NCBI RefSeq assembly: GCF_035083965.1
Contig: NC_089723.1
Coordinates: forward strand, 2,976,001 to 3,040,000
Direction of reading: 5' to 3'
Source: Branchiostoma lanceolatum
Lineage: Eukaryota; Chordata; Leptocardii; Amphioxiformes; Branchiostomatidae
DNA length: 64,000 nt
Shown here: positions 22,963 through 31,843 of the stretch, piece after piece
Layout of the letters: each line of letters opens with the position of its first letter
Numbering within the stretch: the first letter of the stretch is position 1
Made by a program: the position numbers and the translations under genes
Notes under the pieces: generated by a model
What the model was told of the DNA's origin: nothing
The model's input: the letters and a program-made list of their open reading frames with translations, nothing else
Databases searched by the model: none

Positions 22963-25900
22963 CACACACGGAGACTGTGCCTGTAAATTTATGAAAACCC
23001 TTCTTTCCACAGCCGGCGTAGTTAGTCTGGTAGAGACTACAATTTGGATTAAAACTAATATGATGAATCTCCTAAACGATAAAACTAATATGAATTTAAT
23101 GTCGCGGAGTTCACCGCACCACATCGTATAAAGTTTGTAGCTTCTGAATGATACTGGCTGTCATTGCTCACTGACTTGTATTCTAAGGTTTCCTTTACTT
23201 GTTGCTTTGCGCAAGGTAGCAGTTACTCGAGCTACTGGGTAGATTTTGGAAACGGTCAGACGTTTCAGACAGCATACGCTACATTTCGTCATTAACTGAA
23301 AAATGAGGTCCAGCCGTTTCCAAAATCTACCCAGTTCCTTGTATCCTGGACGCAAGTAGACCCAAATAGACCTCTTTCCGGTTACGGCTGCCATTTTGAA
23401 TTTCCCGGGGTCAGCTGGGGGTCATGCCCCAAAGTGAGGCTCAAGTTGTACTGGGATAAGCCGGTCCATGTTATAACATAGGTATTCCATCCTTGGTGGT
23501 ACATTTTGTGCCTCTAAGGTGAAATGCTTTGGTACATGCACCTGGCATGTGAAGAAAATATTGTTGTGGACATTACGACTTGATTTTAGCTAATTCTAAT
23601 TCATTTTTCACACTTTTTTGACGAGTGAATTTAGAACATTATTGAATGCTCATATTCCCGATTTGTACTTTGAATAGATTGGACCGCGTGAAATCGCAGA
23701 AAACATGCACCGAAATCTGGTTGATTTCCATTTAAATCGGGAAGAAATTAAAATTTGGTGGCTTTTCTAAACTTTCAGTGTCTTCCAAATTCTATCATAT
23801 GTGCCTGGGTAGATTTTGGAAACGGTCAGACAGCATATTACGCTACCTTTCGTCATTAACTGAAAAATGAGGTCCAGCCGTTTCCAAAATCTACCCAGTT
23901 CCTTGTATCCTGGACGCAAGCAGACCCAAATTTCTATGATTCTTTCTTTATTCTTCATTCAAAATTGCAACAAGACAATACATAGTGGAGCGCCAGGCAG
24001 CCAGGCTGATGTTGCGGTCCACTTAACATTACAATTACATTGAAGTACAAAAATAAAATACTAGAGACAATTCAGTATACAATTCAGAGAAGTGCATTTA
24101 AGTGCACATTTTAAAGTTGTCTCAGCTGGAAGCAAATCTTTTCGTTGTTTCAATATACGTATGCAGTGGCCCAGACAGTTGTTTGTTTATCTGAAAGTTG
24201 TGGGCTACTGACCCCTGGAGTAAAAGAGATGTAGTGGGACGTTGCTGTACAAGACGTTGGACAGTGGAAGAGAGGGTGTTCCGCGCGTCAGTATATAGGG
24301 GGCCGTGCAGCAAGTAGTGCTGTGGGGTTTCAGTGGAGGCCCCACAGTCACACTTCTTGTCCTTGATCTTCCTATGACATGAAACGGTCGCTGCGAAAAC
24401 CGCGAACATAAAACCACCGGGAACATTTCTGCATTGTCACAGTAATTCATTTCCGTATCTTACAACCTGGATGTCTTGTCTTCATCGACGTACTTTATGC
24501 TTTCTTTCTCCTTTTCAGACGGTTCAGACGGAATGGTATGATCAAACATACGGCATCATGACCACAGAGGTGCAGTTTATAGTCCTGGTGTCGTTTCTTC
24601 TAGTCAGCTTCGTCACCTTCGTCATCATTCGGGTCAGTCCGTACGAGAATCGGGCGTACTCGGCAGAAGTCGGCGAGGCGAGCCGACTGTCCACCTTCGG
24701 GCACAGCCTGTGGCTCTGTTTCAGTGCGTTTGGCTGGCAGGGGGTGGACTACTCCCCACGGTCCCTGTCCGGCCGCTTTCTCTTCGTCTTCTGGTTCCTC
24801 TTCGTCGGCTGGACCCTCCTCCTGTTGACGGGCGCCCTCGCTGGCTTCTTCCTCGCCACCGCCACCCCGTCCGCTGGACCCGTACCCACGGTCCCCGTCC
24901 AGTCGTTCGATGATCTGGCGGCAACCACAGCGGTCCGCCCGGCTCTCGTTTCTGGAGGGGGCGGTGAGAGTTTCTTCAAGGACTCCCAGGTCTCCTCCTA
25001 CCGACGCATCTACGAGAAGGCTATCAAGGTGATCAGACATACCTTAACCCATATAAACATTGTTGACACCTTTCCTATACGCTCGTTCTCATTTTAATGT
25101 ACACATTTTGTAACTTACGTTACCGTTTGAAGTGACATGTTTCTGACATTACGATTTACCACATATAAGGTGCCAAACTGTCGTTTTTAAATGCCAGAAA
25201 AGTTTTAAGTCGTCATAACAAAGACAGTTTGGCACCTTATATGTGGCAAAACTTAATGTCAGGAACGTCTTCATTCAAACGGTAGCGGAAGTTACAAAAT
25301 GTGTACATTCAAATGAGAACGAGCGTATATAGCACTCATGAACCTTTCATCATACAATTCTGCAATTCTAGATATAACCCTGTCTTAACCGTTTTATTCC
25401 ATCTTGGACCCAACTACTGTGTTACTCTTTCTTATTGTACCTTTAGTTGTCTTTGTCAGTTTTACTTTTGATTTTGATTTTAATTTTATTCATCATTGAT
25501 TTATTTACCCATCTATTTTTTGATCGAATTGTTAGACAGCTGGGTGACCCATTCAAGTTTGACAATTGATTTTCAATGGGGCAGTAAAATGATCAGTATA
25601 ACAAAGAAAATAAACTTGTGACAAAATTGATAAAGAAACATATTTTCTGGAGTTGATGTTGATATTATCTTTTGCGAGCGAGACTTAAGTTAAGTATTTT
25701 TGTGTGCGTTAAAAAAGGTGACCAGTTCGGAGGACGGAGTGAAACGCGCGCGCCTTGGTCGCACCGCTTTCATCACCACCTCCACCGTCGCCCGTTACCA
25801 TAGCAACCGGAAGCCGTGCGACCTGGTGTCCGTCCACGACGCGCAAAGCTCCTTGGGAAGTCGCTCCATTGGTATCGGGGTGCAGAAGGATTCTCCTCTG

Positions 25901-27570
25901 AGGGACAGGCTGAGCCTCGCTATTCTACAGCTGAGGGAGGACGGCACTATCCACACGTATGTTTCTTCGTTTGTTTGTTTGTTTTTATGTTTGTTTATTT
26001 GTATGAAGGGTGTCCCTGTGGTGTACAGGTCTGCGCAAATTACTTGGACCAGAAGGACTGGGGTTCAAGCCCCAGGTAGGACACCTCTGGACAAGAGGCG
26101 CATTGAGTCATACCAAAGACTTTATAAAAATGGTACATACTTCTGAAACAGTATGGAAGTTAAACACACTCCACTGCCAGTGGACTAGCCCCCTGCTGCA
26201 GTGATTGCACCACAGTGTGGCCCAGGGCTATGAAACGGAGATGGGCACCGCCCTATACATCAATTATGGTGTGGGAGAATTTTAAAAAAACTATAAAAAA
26301 AATTGTATGACATGGCGTCGATGTGACGTTACGGTTAGAGAGTTGAGCCAATAGGTCCCAATTTCGGCACTCACTATGCCCGACGTTGTGCCCTTGGGAA
26401 AGGCATTTTACACGATACTCCTACCATAAAAGTGGAGTGACACCGGCGCTCATGATCACCATCTTCGGCTAATCTGTCAAATGTGTGCCAAAAAGCACAC
26501 TACGGATTTGGTGCGCCAGCATCTGCACATTTGCCGCCAAGAGCCGTCATAAATGTCATTGCAGGTCCACATGTATGTTTTTTCGTTTGTTAACTTCGAC
26601 GAGAAGGTTATGTTTTGCACAACGTTCGTGTGTGTGTTTGTGTGTCCGTCCGTCCGTATAACCCGAGAATGCCCTGGATGGGTTGTCTTCATACTTGGTA
26701 TGTAGATAGGTCTTTTTGAGACCTCAAAATGATTAGATTTTGGGCCCCCTGGTGACTTGCTATGGTATTGCAGAGGAACTTCAGAATTGATAAAGTCTAA
26801 CGTATTTACGTTGGTAAATGTTAGACATCCAGGTAATACGATACGCCAAATAACAGTCACTGAAGCAACTGTATATAAATTTGGAGACAGTCAGACGTTT
26901 CAAGTAGCATCCACTCCTTTTTGTCAGTGACTCTGACGAAAGTCGAGTCACTGACGAAAAGTAGTGGATTCTACTTGAAACGTCTGACTGTCTCCAAATC
27001 ATATTCAGTTGCTTGAGTGACTGTTATTTGGCGTAACACTTGTTATTGATAAACCATTCATTCATTCATTCACAGGTTGTACAAGAAATGGACCAGGGAA
27101 CTAGAGGAACAGTGCGAAAACGCACAGTTTTCTGGCGGCCCTCGCTCTAAACAACCGGGTCGAGATCTGTACTATCGCCAGCTGGGTGTCAGAGACATGC
27201 TCCCGATCTTCGTCATCGTCGTGGTCGCCGCCATCTTGGCACTGTGCATCATGGGAGCTGAGGTGCTTTGGGATAAGCGTCAGCAAAATGTGAGTGTATG
27301 TTCTTGTGACGTCATAGGGACACCAACATGGAACCGGACGTAGTTGCATTTTTTGAAACGTAGCTCCAGTGTTTTCGGACCCTTAGAGATCTTATGACCC
27401 TATCAAATAAGCAATATTAAATGCGTACAGTTTAGAAAAGGAATACTCAAGGAAGAATTACTTGGTTGGTTGGTTGGTTAGTTGGTTGGTTGCTTGTTTG
27501 CTTGCTTGCATGCTTGCTTGCTTGCATCCTTTCTTTCTTTCTTTCTTCCTTTCTTGATCGATTGATTGAC

Positions 27571-27615
<45 letters not shown>

Positions 27616-27708
27616 AAATCAATGATGAAATCTATCTTTCTGCAGGCGACCCGGAAGGCTGCACCCCCAGACAACACGACAGGTGCTTGCGAGGACACCA
27701 ACATCTGA
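16694..27708 (+). CDS. Ionotropic glutamate receptor-like subunit without amino-terminal domain, 9 coding exons
   Basis: Coding exons: 16694-16814, 19105-19145, 20091-20195, 21454-21528, 22569-22679, 24519-25028, 25718-25956, 27076-27289, 27646-27708; 492 aa (479 from the Met at 16733). A signal-peptide-like hydrophobic stretch lies at about 14-36. The ligand domain S1 half follows directly (TVIVGAVE to about 151), with no LIVBP-like domain. Then M1 (169-188, ending RVSPYEN), the pore loop ending in SPRSLSGR (230-237), M3, the S2 half, and M4 (443-462). Arg128 in ITAMRERHIDFSKP matches the alpha-carboxylate-binding Arg. Cys355 and Cys414 match the conserved S2 disulfide. Divergent positions are Trp224 at the Q/R site, Gly299-Gly300 for the usual Ser-Thr, Thr342 for the usual Glu/Asp, and LTGALAGF for YTANLAAF. 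The size recalls kainate-binding proteins. It is probably a plasma-membrane subunit; ligand and gating are unknown. The exon 7 acceptor (AAAAAAG) lacks a good pyrimidine tract but is the only one in frame. Confidence 0.88.
16795..17560. repeat. ~190-200 bp tandem repeat duplicating the end of iGluR exon 1
   Basis: Four imperfect units span the exon 1 end and the start of intron 1. The junction string GCGAACCTTACAGGTAAACT occurs at the real exon 1 donor (gt at 16815) and again with donors at 17018 and 17408; a fourth copy near 17179 has lost the GT. Shared intron text includes CCTAACCATTATCCTGCATA. The extra copies do not extend the open frame usefully. Confidence 0.85.
18371..18512. mobile_element. 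MITE, TAGCCTCTA terminal family, with 8-bp target duplication
   Basis: Left end TAGCCTCTAAAAGGCTTCAC and right end GTGAAGCCTGGTAGAGCTA, with inner arms CAGGTCGCTGG and CCAGCGACCTG. GTTTCCCC flanks it on both sides (18363-18370 and 18513-18520). It sits in iGluR intron 1. Confidence 0.82.
18723..18917. mobile_element. Degraded MITE remnant in iGluR intron 1
   Basis: Contains GGATCGTAGAATTCGGCA and ends TAGTTAGTCCGGTAGAGACTA, as does the element at 22768-23036. The left terminus is eroded. Confidence 0.5.
19487..19627. mobile_element. Near-perfect foldback MITE with exact 9-bp target duplication
   Basis: The 141-bp element starts TAATCTCCAAGCAGATCCAC, ends with the near-exact reverse complement, and is almost entirely palindromic (arms of about 65 bp). 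CCTTCACGG occurs at 19478-19486 and again at 19628-19636. Near-identical arms and an intact target duplication suggest a young insertion. It lies in iGluR intron 2. Confidence 0.93.
20857..21395. mobile_element. ~540-bp TIR element in iGluR intron 3
   Basis: Left end AAAGCCCCTGTCTCAGTGGA and right end CTAGTGAGACAGGGGATTTA are imperfect inverted repeats; the inner GACCTCGCTGCGACC pairs with GACTCAGTGAGGTCGCC. The termini resemble those of 33329-33583 and 41311-41511. The 172-codon open frame at 20797-21315 crosses the left terminus and shows no recognisable domain, so I do not call it a gene. Confidence 0.65.
21801..22006. mobile_element. MITE, CTCCAAGCAGA terminal family, in iGluR intron 4
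   Basis: Left TACTCTCCAAGCAGAGGAGT and right ACTCCTCTGCTTCGAGAGTA, with long arms (TTGTCGGGCTTTCTACTTTG against CAAAGTAGAAAACCCGAC) around a central TTTTTTTTTTTTTTT tract. Flanks CCCACTAGC and GCCTCTAGC look like a decayed 9-bp target duplication. Confidence 0.82.
22768..23036. mobile_element. MITE with internal (CA)n tract in iGluR intron 5
   Basis: Left end TAGCCTCTACCAGGTCTACC and right end CCGGCGTAGTTAGTCTGGTA followed by GAGACTA. An expanded (CA)n microsatellite occupies 22861-22970. Flanks CAACTTTGA and CAATTTGGA may be a decayed 9-bp target duplication. Confidence 0.65.
23190..23940. repeat. Two copies of a ~135-bp foldback repeat in iGluR intron 5
   Basis: GGTAGATTTTGGAAACGGTC occurs at about 23241 and 23809. 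Each is followed by a block with TTTCGTCATTAACTGAAAAA and by the inverted arm CCGTTTCCAAAATCTACCCA, then TTCCTTGTATCCTGGACGCA. The DNA between the copies (about 23400-23800) is AT-rich and shows no gene. Confidence 0.8.
23946..24378 (-). mobile_element. 5'-truncated LINE 3' end (reverse transcriptase C-terminal tail)
   Basis: Read on the minus strand from about 24378, the frame gives CHRKIKDKKCDCG, then ETPQHYLLHGPLY and DARNTL. This is the Cys/His-containing tail seen at the C-terminus of many non-LTR retrotransposon polymerases; the usual Cys before PLY is Gly here. A 3' region with AATAAAGAAAG ends near 23946. The element is truncated well inside the polymerase gene and is not active. Confidence 0.75.
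25076..25330. mobile_element. MITE with ATACGCTCGTTCTCATTT termini in iGluR intron 6
   Basis: Left arm ATACGCTCGTTCTCATTTTA and right arm AAATGAGAACGAGCGTAT are inverted. Inner arms are TACACATTTTGTAACTT and the pair around GGTGCCAAACTGTC. It begins about 47 bp after the exon 6 donor. A related copy lies at 52250-52487. Confidence 0.85.
26006..26300 (+). mobile_element. Second SINE-like element with B box, iGluR intron 7
   Basis: GGGGTTCAAGCCCCAGG is a good tRNA T-arm/B-box match. An A/T-rich tail follows (TTTTAAAAAAACTATAAAAA at about 26279). The body (CACTCCACTGCCAGTGG onward) is unlike the SINEs at 10751 and 12196. No functional tRNA fold is evident. Confidence 0.55.
26326..26455 (+). mobile_element. 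SINE fragment, same body as the 10751 copy
   Basis: GACGTTGTGCCCTTGGGAAA and AGGCATTTTACACGATACTCC match the body of the other SINEs. The tRNA-like head is mutated beyond a clear B box. Confidence 0.6.
26580..26790 (+). repeat. Dispersed repeat (GAGAAGGTTATG family)
   Basis: Contains TTCGACGAGAAGGTTATG, GGATGGGTTGTCTTCATACT, GTATGTAGATAGGTC and GATTAGATTTTGGGCCCCCT in the same order as the larger copy at 35400-36240. No coding frame. Confidence 0.7.
26842..27035. mobile_element. Long foldback element in iGluR intron 7
   Basis: TACGCCAAATAACAGTCAC on the left is mirrored by GTGACTGTTATTTGGCGTA on the right, and GGAGACAGTCAGACGTTTCA by TGAAACGTCTGACTGTCTCC. It lies 40 bp before exon 8, so a transcript hairpin would form near the acceptor. 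Confidence 0.88.
27463..27616. repeat. Compound microsatellite beside the last iGluR exon
   Basis: Successive (TTGG)n, (TTGC)n, (TTTC)n and (GATT)n tracts end about 30 bp before the exon 9 acceptor at 27646. Confidence 0.95.
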
Positions 27709-27822
27709 ACAAGGGGAATCACGGCGTTTTAAGTAACATGTTTTTTAACCCGCGTATCCGTCTAAAAGTCTTGATATTGCTAACTATGAAGGCATTTGAA
27801 GGATCGACTAGGAGCGAACTTC

Positions 27823-27972
27823 CACTGCACGAAATGGCCTCGTATCCCGGCGTATACGTACAGGGATTCCTCCGGAAATATTCCATATCCCGGTGCGGAT
27901 TTAGCGTATCCGTTATTACTAACGGAAAACTTGTCCCGTATACGCCGGGATACGAGGCCATTTCGTGCAGTG
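27823..27972. mobile_element. 150-bp MITE with CACTG termini and TTC target duplication
   Basis: Terminal inverted repeats of about 36 bp begin CACTGCACGAAATGGCCTCG and end in the complement (…TTTCGTGCAGTG). TTC flanks both ends (27820-27822 and 27973-27975). A 3-bp target with CACTG ends suggests a CACTA/EnSpm or PIF-type origin (inference). It lies 115 bp past the iGluR stop, probably in its 3' UTR. Confidence 0.88.
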
Positions 27973-27975
27973 TTC

Positions 27976-30040
27976 AATCTATGACGTAGAAATGTTTCTT
28001 AGGCGGTTCGAAGATTTGGCCTAAAAGGAATTCGAAGCTTGTGTTAGTAATTCATACTATCATAACTATGTATTGTAGAGATTATTTGCAAGACAGCACA
28101 ACGAAGAATCGTGCCAATATTTCCTCTGTTTTAAACATGATTCGTGTCAAAGCCGAAATCAAGCGTACCAGGTCAGGTATTATCATAAATGCTTCAACAT
28201 AACCTGTTACCTAAACCTACTCATCAACTATATTGTGTAGTGTAGGATATAACTCTAGTACATGTTGAAAATTTCGACATACGAAAGTCATAGACCCGAA
28301 ATGTTGTTAGATCAGGGGTTGTGAAGTGTTGTACATGTAGCTGTACAAGTTTGTAACTGTCTGTATCAAGATTTATAGAGACGAACTGTTGTTAGATCAG
28401 GGTGCGTAAAGTTTTGTAAAAAATGGGATTGTGTTGTAACCATTGTACTGCAGGGATATTATGTTGGGTAGAGTACTCACATTGCAGGCAGGAAGTATAC
28501 AGGTAAAAAAAAGTCCCCAATCTAGTCATACCACAGGCCTTACGAAGTCGGTAATAATGTTTCTCTGCTTAGCATTCAGCGTTTGGGGGGGGGGGGGGGG
28601 GTAGGGCTATCTGCATTGCTCTACGCTAAATTCAAGGATTCAGCAACCACGTAATACGCTAAATTAGGCAGGCTGGATTCTGTTTACGCTGGTTCACGTG
28701 CATCGCGCAATACGGAGAATACGCTCAACGCTAAATGTGAGTGGTCCAGTTACGAATTACGTGGAATTGAAACGGCCGATTACGCTCTACGTCAAAGGGC
28801 ATGCAGACCCCTCTTACCGGAAAAGAGCTCGAATATGGATGTAAAACAGAGTATTACCGATGGACTAGCTAACATAGGCATTGTCTATACTCCAGCACTT
28901 GTAGGGAGATAACTTTCACTTTTTTTACAATTCTCTTTATATCTTTATATGGTAACCATTACAATTTATGTAAGATGTCAGACCTAATACAAGTATAATG
29001 CCTTTGGCTATTGTTTGAACGGCTTCTTCTTTTCTTCTTCGGAGACCTGTTAGAACGAACACACGGCGTGTAATCGACAAAATTCGGATATCTGAAGAAA
29101 AATTGCACATTGTAATAGAAAAGTTATTTTTCGATAGCCTCTGTTGCAGGGCTTCCCCACGGCGTATTTGCTTGAGCCCGTATCTGCTTGGGATCCTGTC
29201 AATTGGCAAAGAATTTGGCCCCGATAGGCTAAAAATAATTGCCGTGGGGAAGCCTGCAACGAAGGCTAAATTTGCGATGAAATGACCTGCGTTTTAGGTA
29301 ACGTAACATGAACTATTTACGTGCAGAACCTATTTACGTCCGGTTTGGCTCATGTCCACATGTCGCGGTGTACTATGCCAAAGGCTGTTCTCATGAGCAA
29401 TAAAGAACATCATAAGTATGATCCTTAGCCATCTCTTTAATTTTTGCATAGCAAAACATAATCGCCATGCGTTTACCACGTGAACGCCACATGCCGCGCA
29501 TGTGGGGGGAATTTACAGATAAACGTTGTTTTTTTCCATCGCGGTAAGCAAGTGGCCGGTCAGACGTAGTGATTTTATTATCATTTGTCTGCAGACTACT
29601 TTGGGCAATTACAGTGCATTTTTTTCTGGTCTATGTTCTTCAAGCATAGCGCTAGAAGGGAAAAGATTCTGAAGTGGACGATAATAGGTTACCCTAGCAC
29701 AATTGTTCATCATGTATCTCAGTATGAATACATGCTCGCACGGCGTTAAACAGGCGGAGAAAAACTTACAGACCATGCATTTTCTTTTTAGAAGAGCTGA
29801 TATTTGGGTTTGCAATTTGGCTCTGTCCGCGCGGTGGTAAGATAAATACGTTTTGAATAAGTCGGACGTAAATTGGTGATGTTACGTTACATGAGAGGTG
29901 ATCACACGAGAAAAGAAAAGAACTCATTTCAACTAGAAAAAACAATAAGATTTTCCCGATTTTCTTCTAGCGCAGTTATACAATCGTTGTTTATTACTGG
30001 AATAATACACTTATTATCTTCATGAAAAATGGAGGTATAG
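27976..30040. other. Gene-poor intergenic stretch
   Basis: No coding exon recognised. It holds a run of 17 G at 28585-28601, repeated ACGCTAAATT motifs at 28620-28760, a foldback at 29135-29267 and an AATAAA at 29399-29404. Open frames here are short and show no domain. Confidence 0.5.
29135..29267. mobile_element. Foldback (MITE-like) element
   Basis: AGCCTCTGTTGCAGGGCTTC followed by CCCACGGC pairs with GCCGTGGGG and AAGCCTGCAACGAAGGCT. The interior is about 70 bp, with no gene. Confidence 0.75.
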
Positions 30041-30490
30041 TTTTGGGTGTGTCTGTTTGACTGTGTGTGTTTCCGGACTACAGTAAGCAGCATAACTCAA
30101 GAACCTCTTGATGGATTACGATGCCATTTGGTATGTGGGCGGGTGTTGTGAAGCCAAAAGTCAAGGTTGATTTTGGGGCCCCTGGTAAGTGACCTTGGTA
30201 CTACAGCAGAACTTGATTTTTGCTATCTTTTGACCAGGACATGCTATGGTCTTGATGTTTTGGTGGCAGATAGCTTGTGATGTAATGAATATACATGTAG
30301 TTTGTGATGTAATGAAGAAATGAAGTTTGTGATGTAATGGTGTATGTTTGGGCTCCCTAGCAGCTTGTTCTGAAACTGCAGGGGCGTTATTGTGAAAATC
30401 CTTTAAGGAGAATAACTGAACAGAAGAACGTTGGATTTCAATGGTGTTTGGTATGCTTGTAGCTTGTTTGTATGGCAATAACAATTACTG
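30041..30490 (+). repeat. Dispersed repeat upstream of ASIC-like gene 1
   Basis: Contains AGCATAACTCAAGAACCTC, TGATGGATTACGATG, TTTTGGGGCCCCTGGTAAG and CTCCCTAGCAGCTTGTTC. Sense-orientation member of the family also present, reversed, at 397-747. Confidence 0.7.
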
Positions 30491-30533
30491 CTTTTAGCGA
30501 GAGTGCATGTCATTCGTAACATTGAGATAGATA

Positions 30534-30924
30534 CGCCAAAATTAGCGTTTTACTAGGAAACAACAGACAGTCTGTATAAACAAGCGTTTCGCTCCAAATT
30601 GCACAGAAGGTCGCCTGACTTGATCCGCCAACAAACCTAAATACCGCGAGTTTCGCGCCTGGGCTGTTAACAAAGCAGGGCGGTTTAGAATGGTGTCACT
30701 CGGAACGGTTGAGATCGTTTCAAAAGTAGCCAAACGTGAGGCGCTACATTACTGCTCAAACACGGGGACTCGGATGTGATGCTGACATCTCTGCCACTTG
30801 CACGGGATGTATAACACCGGCTGCCAGACTACACGGAGGTTTCTAACTCGCAAACCTTAGGTAGAAGAACAGGATTGCTAACCAGAAGACCAAGGTTTTA
30901 TGTTCAGCAGTGCGGAAGCTTAAG
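30534..30924 (+). promoter_or_regulatory. Conserved promoter / non-coding first exon of ASIC-like gene 1
   Basis: This block matches 43900-44283 closely, including a long stretch from CCGCCAACAAACCTAAATAC through TCACTCGGAACGGTTGAGAT to CATTACTGCTCAAACACGGG. The right edge is a splice-donor-like TTAAG|GTAAGC; the second copy has CTGAG|GTGAGT at the same place. A coding exon starting at 31773 follows, with an acceptor (TTCTCACAG) also shared by both genes. I infer a shared promoter and 5' UTR exon. A minus-strand frame beginning MATFETISTV is kept in both copies but its downstream part diverges, so I do not treat it as a gene. Confidence 0.6.
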
Positions 30925-31350
30925 GTAAGCTTAACATTCCCAAGTTGTACGTTAGGTTTGCGAGCCTTCCAACTCGTTTTGTCAACATTTGATAGGAATT
31001 TTCCACAAGAACTTGTTTACTGACCTACTGTAATTTTGTAAGAACAAAATGATGCCTATTGTCGTTATTTTGTTGATTTTGTTAGACGTTTACAATAAGT
31101 GGTGTTGTTTTTCAAAATATGTACCAAACTGTTGAAAATAAACAGACATAAACAGCCTTATAACAACCGTTTAGCCACAATTTACAATGATCGAGAAAAG
31201 AAAAAAAAGAAACTCTGCATATTATCATTTAATTATGATTTAGGTCGGTCTTGTTTTGTAATGTCTAAACGTTACCCTGCAAATCTCAAATGGCTGGAAC
31301 GGTTCCTGCTGACCTGCTTTTGCTCAGAGCGCTCCATGGGTAACAGTATC

Positions 31351-31567
31351 CGCCCGCGATTTAACGTTTAGAGAAAAGTAGTAGAAACATTTTTTTTAAA
31401 CGTTAAATCGCGGGCGGATTCAATCACTTCCAAAGTGGCAAAATTGTCAATCTGAAAACATCTTTTGGATGCTGAAACCTTCCATCATCTCACTGGCGAG
31501 TTTGTTTGGTCAGATGTTGTCGTTAACGCAAGTTAGAAAGCGATTTGTCAGGTCATGGCTGATAGGA
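31351..31567. mobile_element. Hairpin-ended repeat flanking ASIC-like gene 1 on the left
   Basis: A hairpin (CCGCGATTTAACGTTTA against TAAACGTTAAATCGCGG, 31354-31414) is followed by CACTTCCAAAGTGGCAAAAT and AAAGCGATTTGTCAGGTCAT. The same order in reverse complement occurs at 41935-42158, and a fragment at 43255-43335. Confidence 0.75.
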
Positions 31568-31843
31568 ATTTGAGTTCCAATGCGTTTCACGTGGTTTGAT
31601 TGGTCCGGGTGTTACTGAACTGAAAATGGCGTAATAATCTGTAATAGCCGAAATTCTTTTGTTTCTTCACTTTGTAGCATGCGTTTGTGTACATACCTTC
31701 ACATAGGACAGCACTGAAGTCCTAGAATTACGTATATAGGTACCATTAACAAATCTTTTTACATTCTCACAGTTGAAAGGAAAGGAAGGCAGGATTGCGG
31801 CGGTTTTCCCCCTTTACAGTTCCGTGAGCAGTTACCTTCCGCC

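Noticed and set aside
24600-25040. 146-codon minus-strand frame opposite iGluR exon 6
   Set aside because: Low-complexity antisense shadow of the exon encoding M1 to M3, whose own motifs are unambiguous.
30542-30733. Conserved minus-strand frame MATFETISTV as a gene
   Set aside because: The frame is kept only over the most similar DNA and diverges after about 37 codons; a duplicated 5' exon/promoter explains the conservation better.
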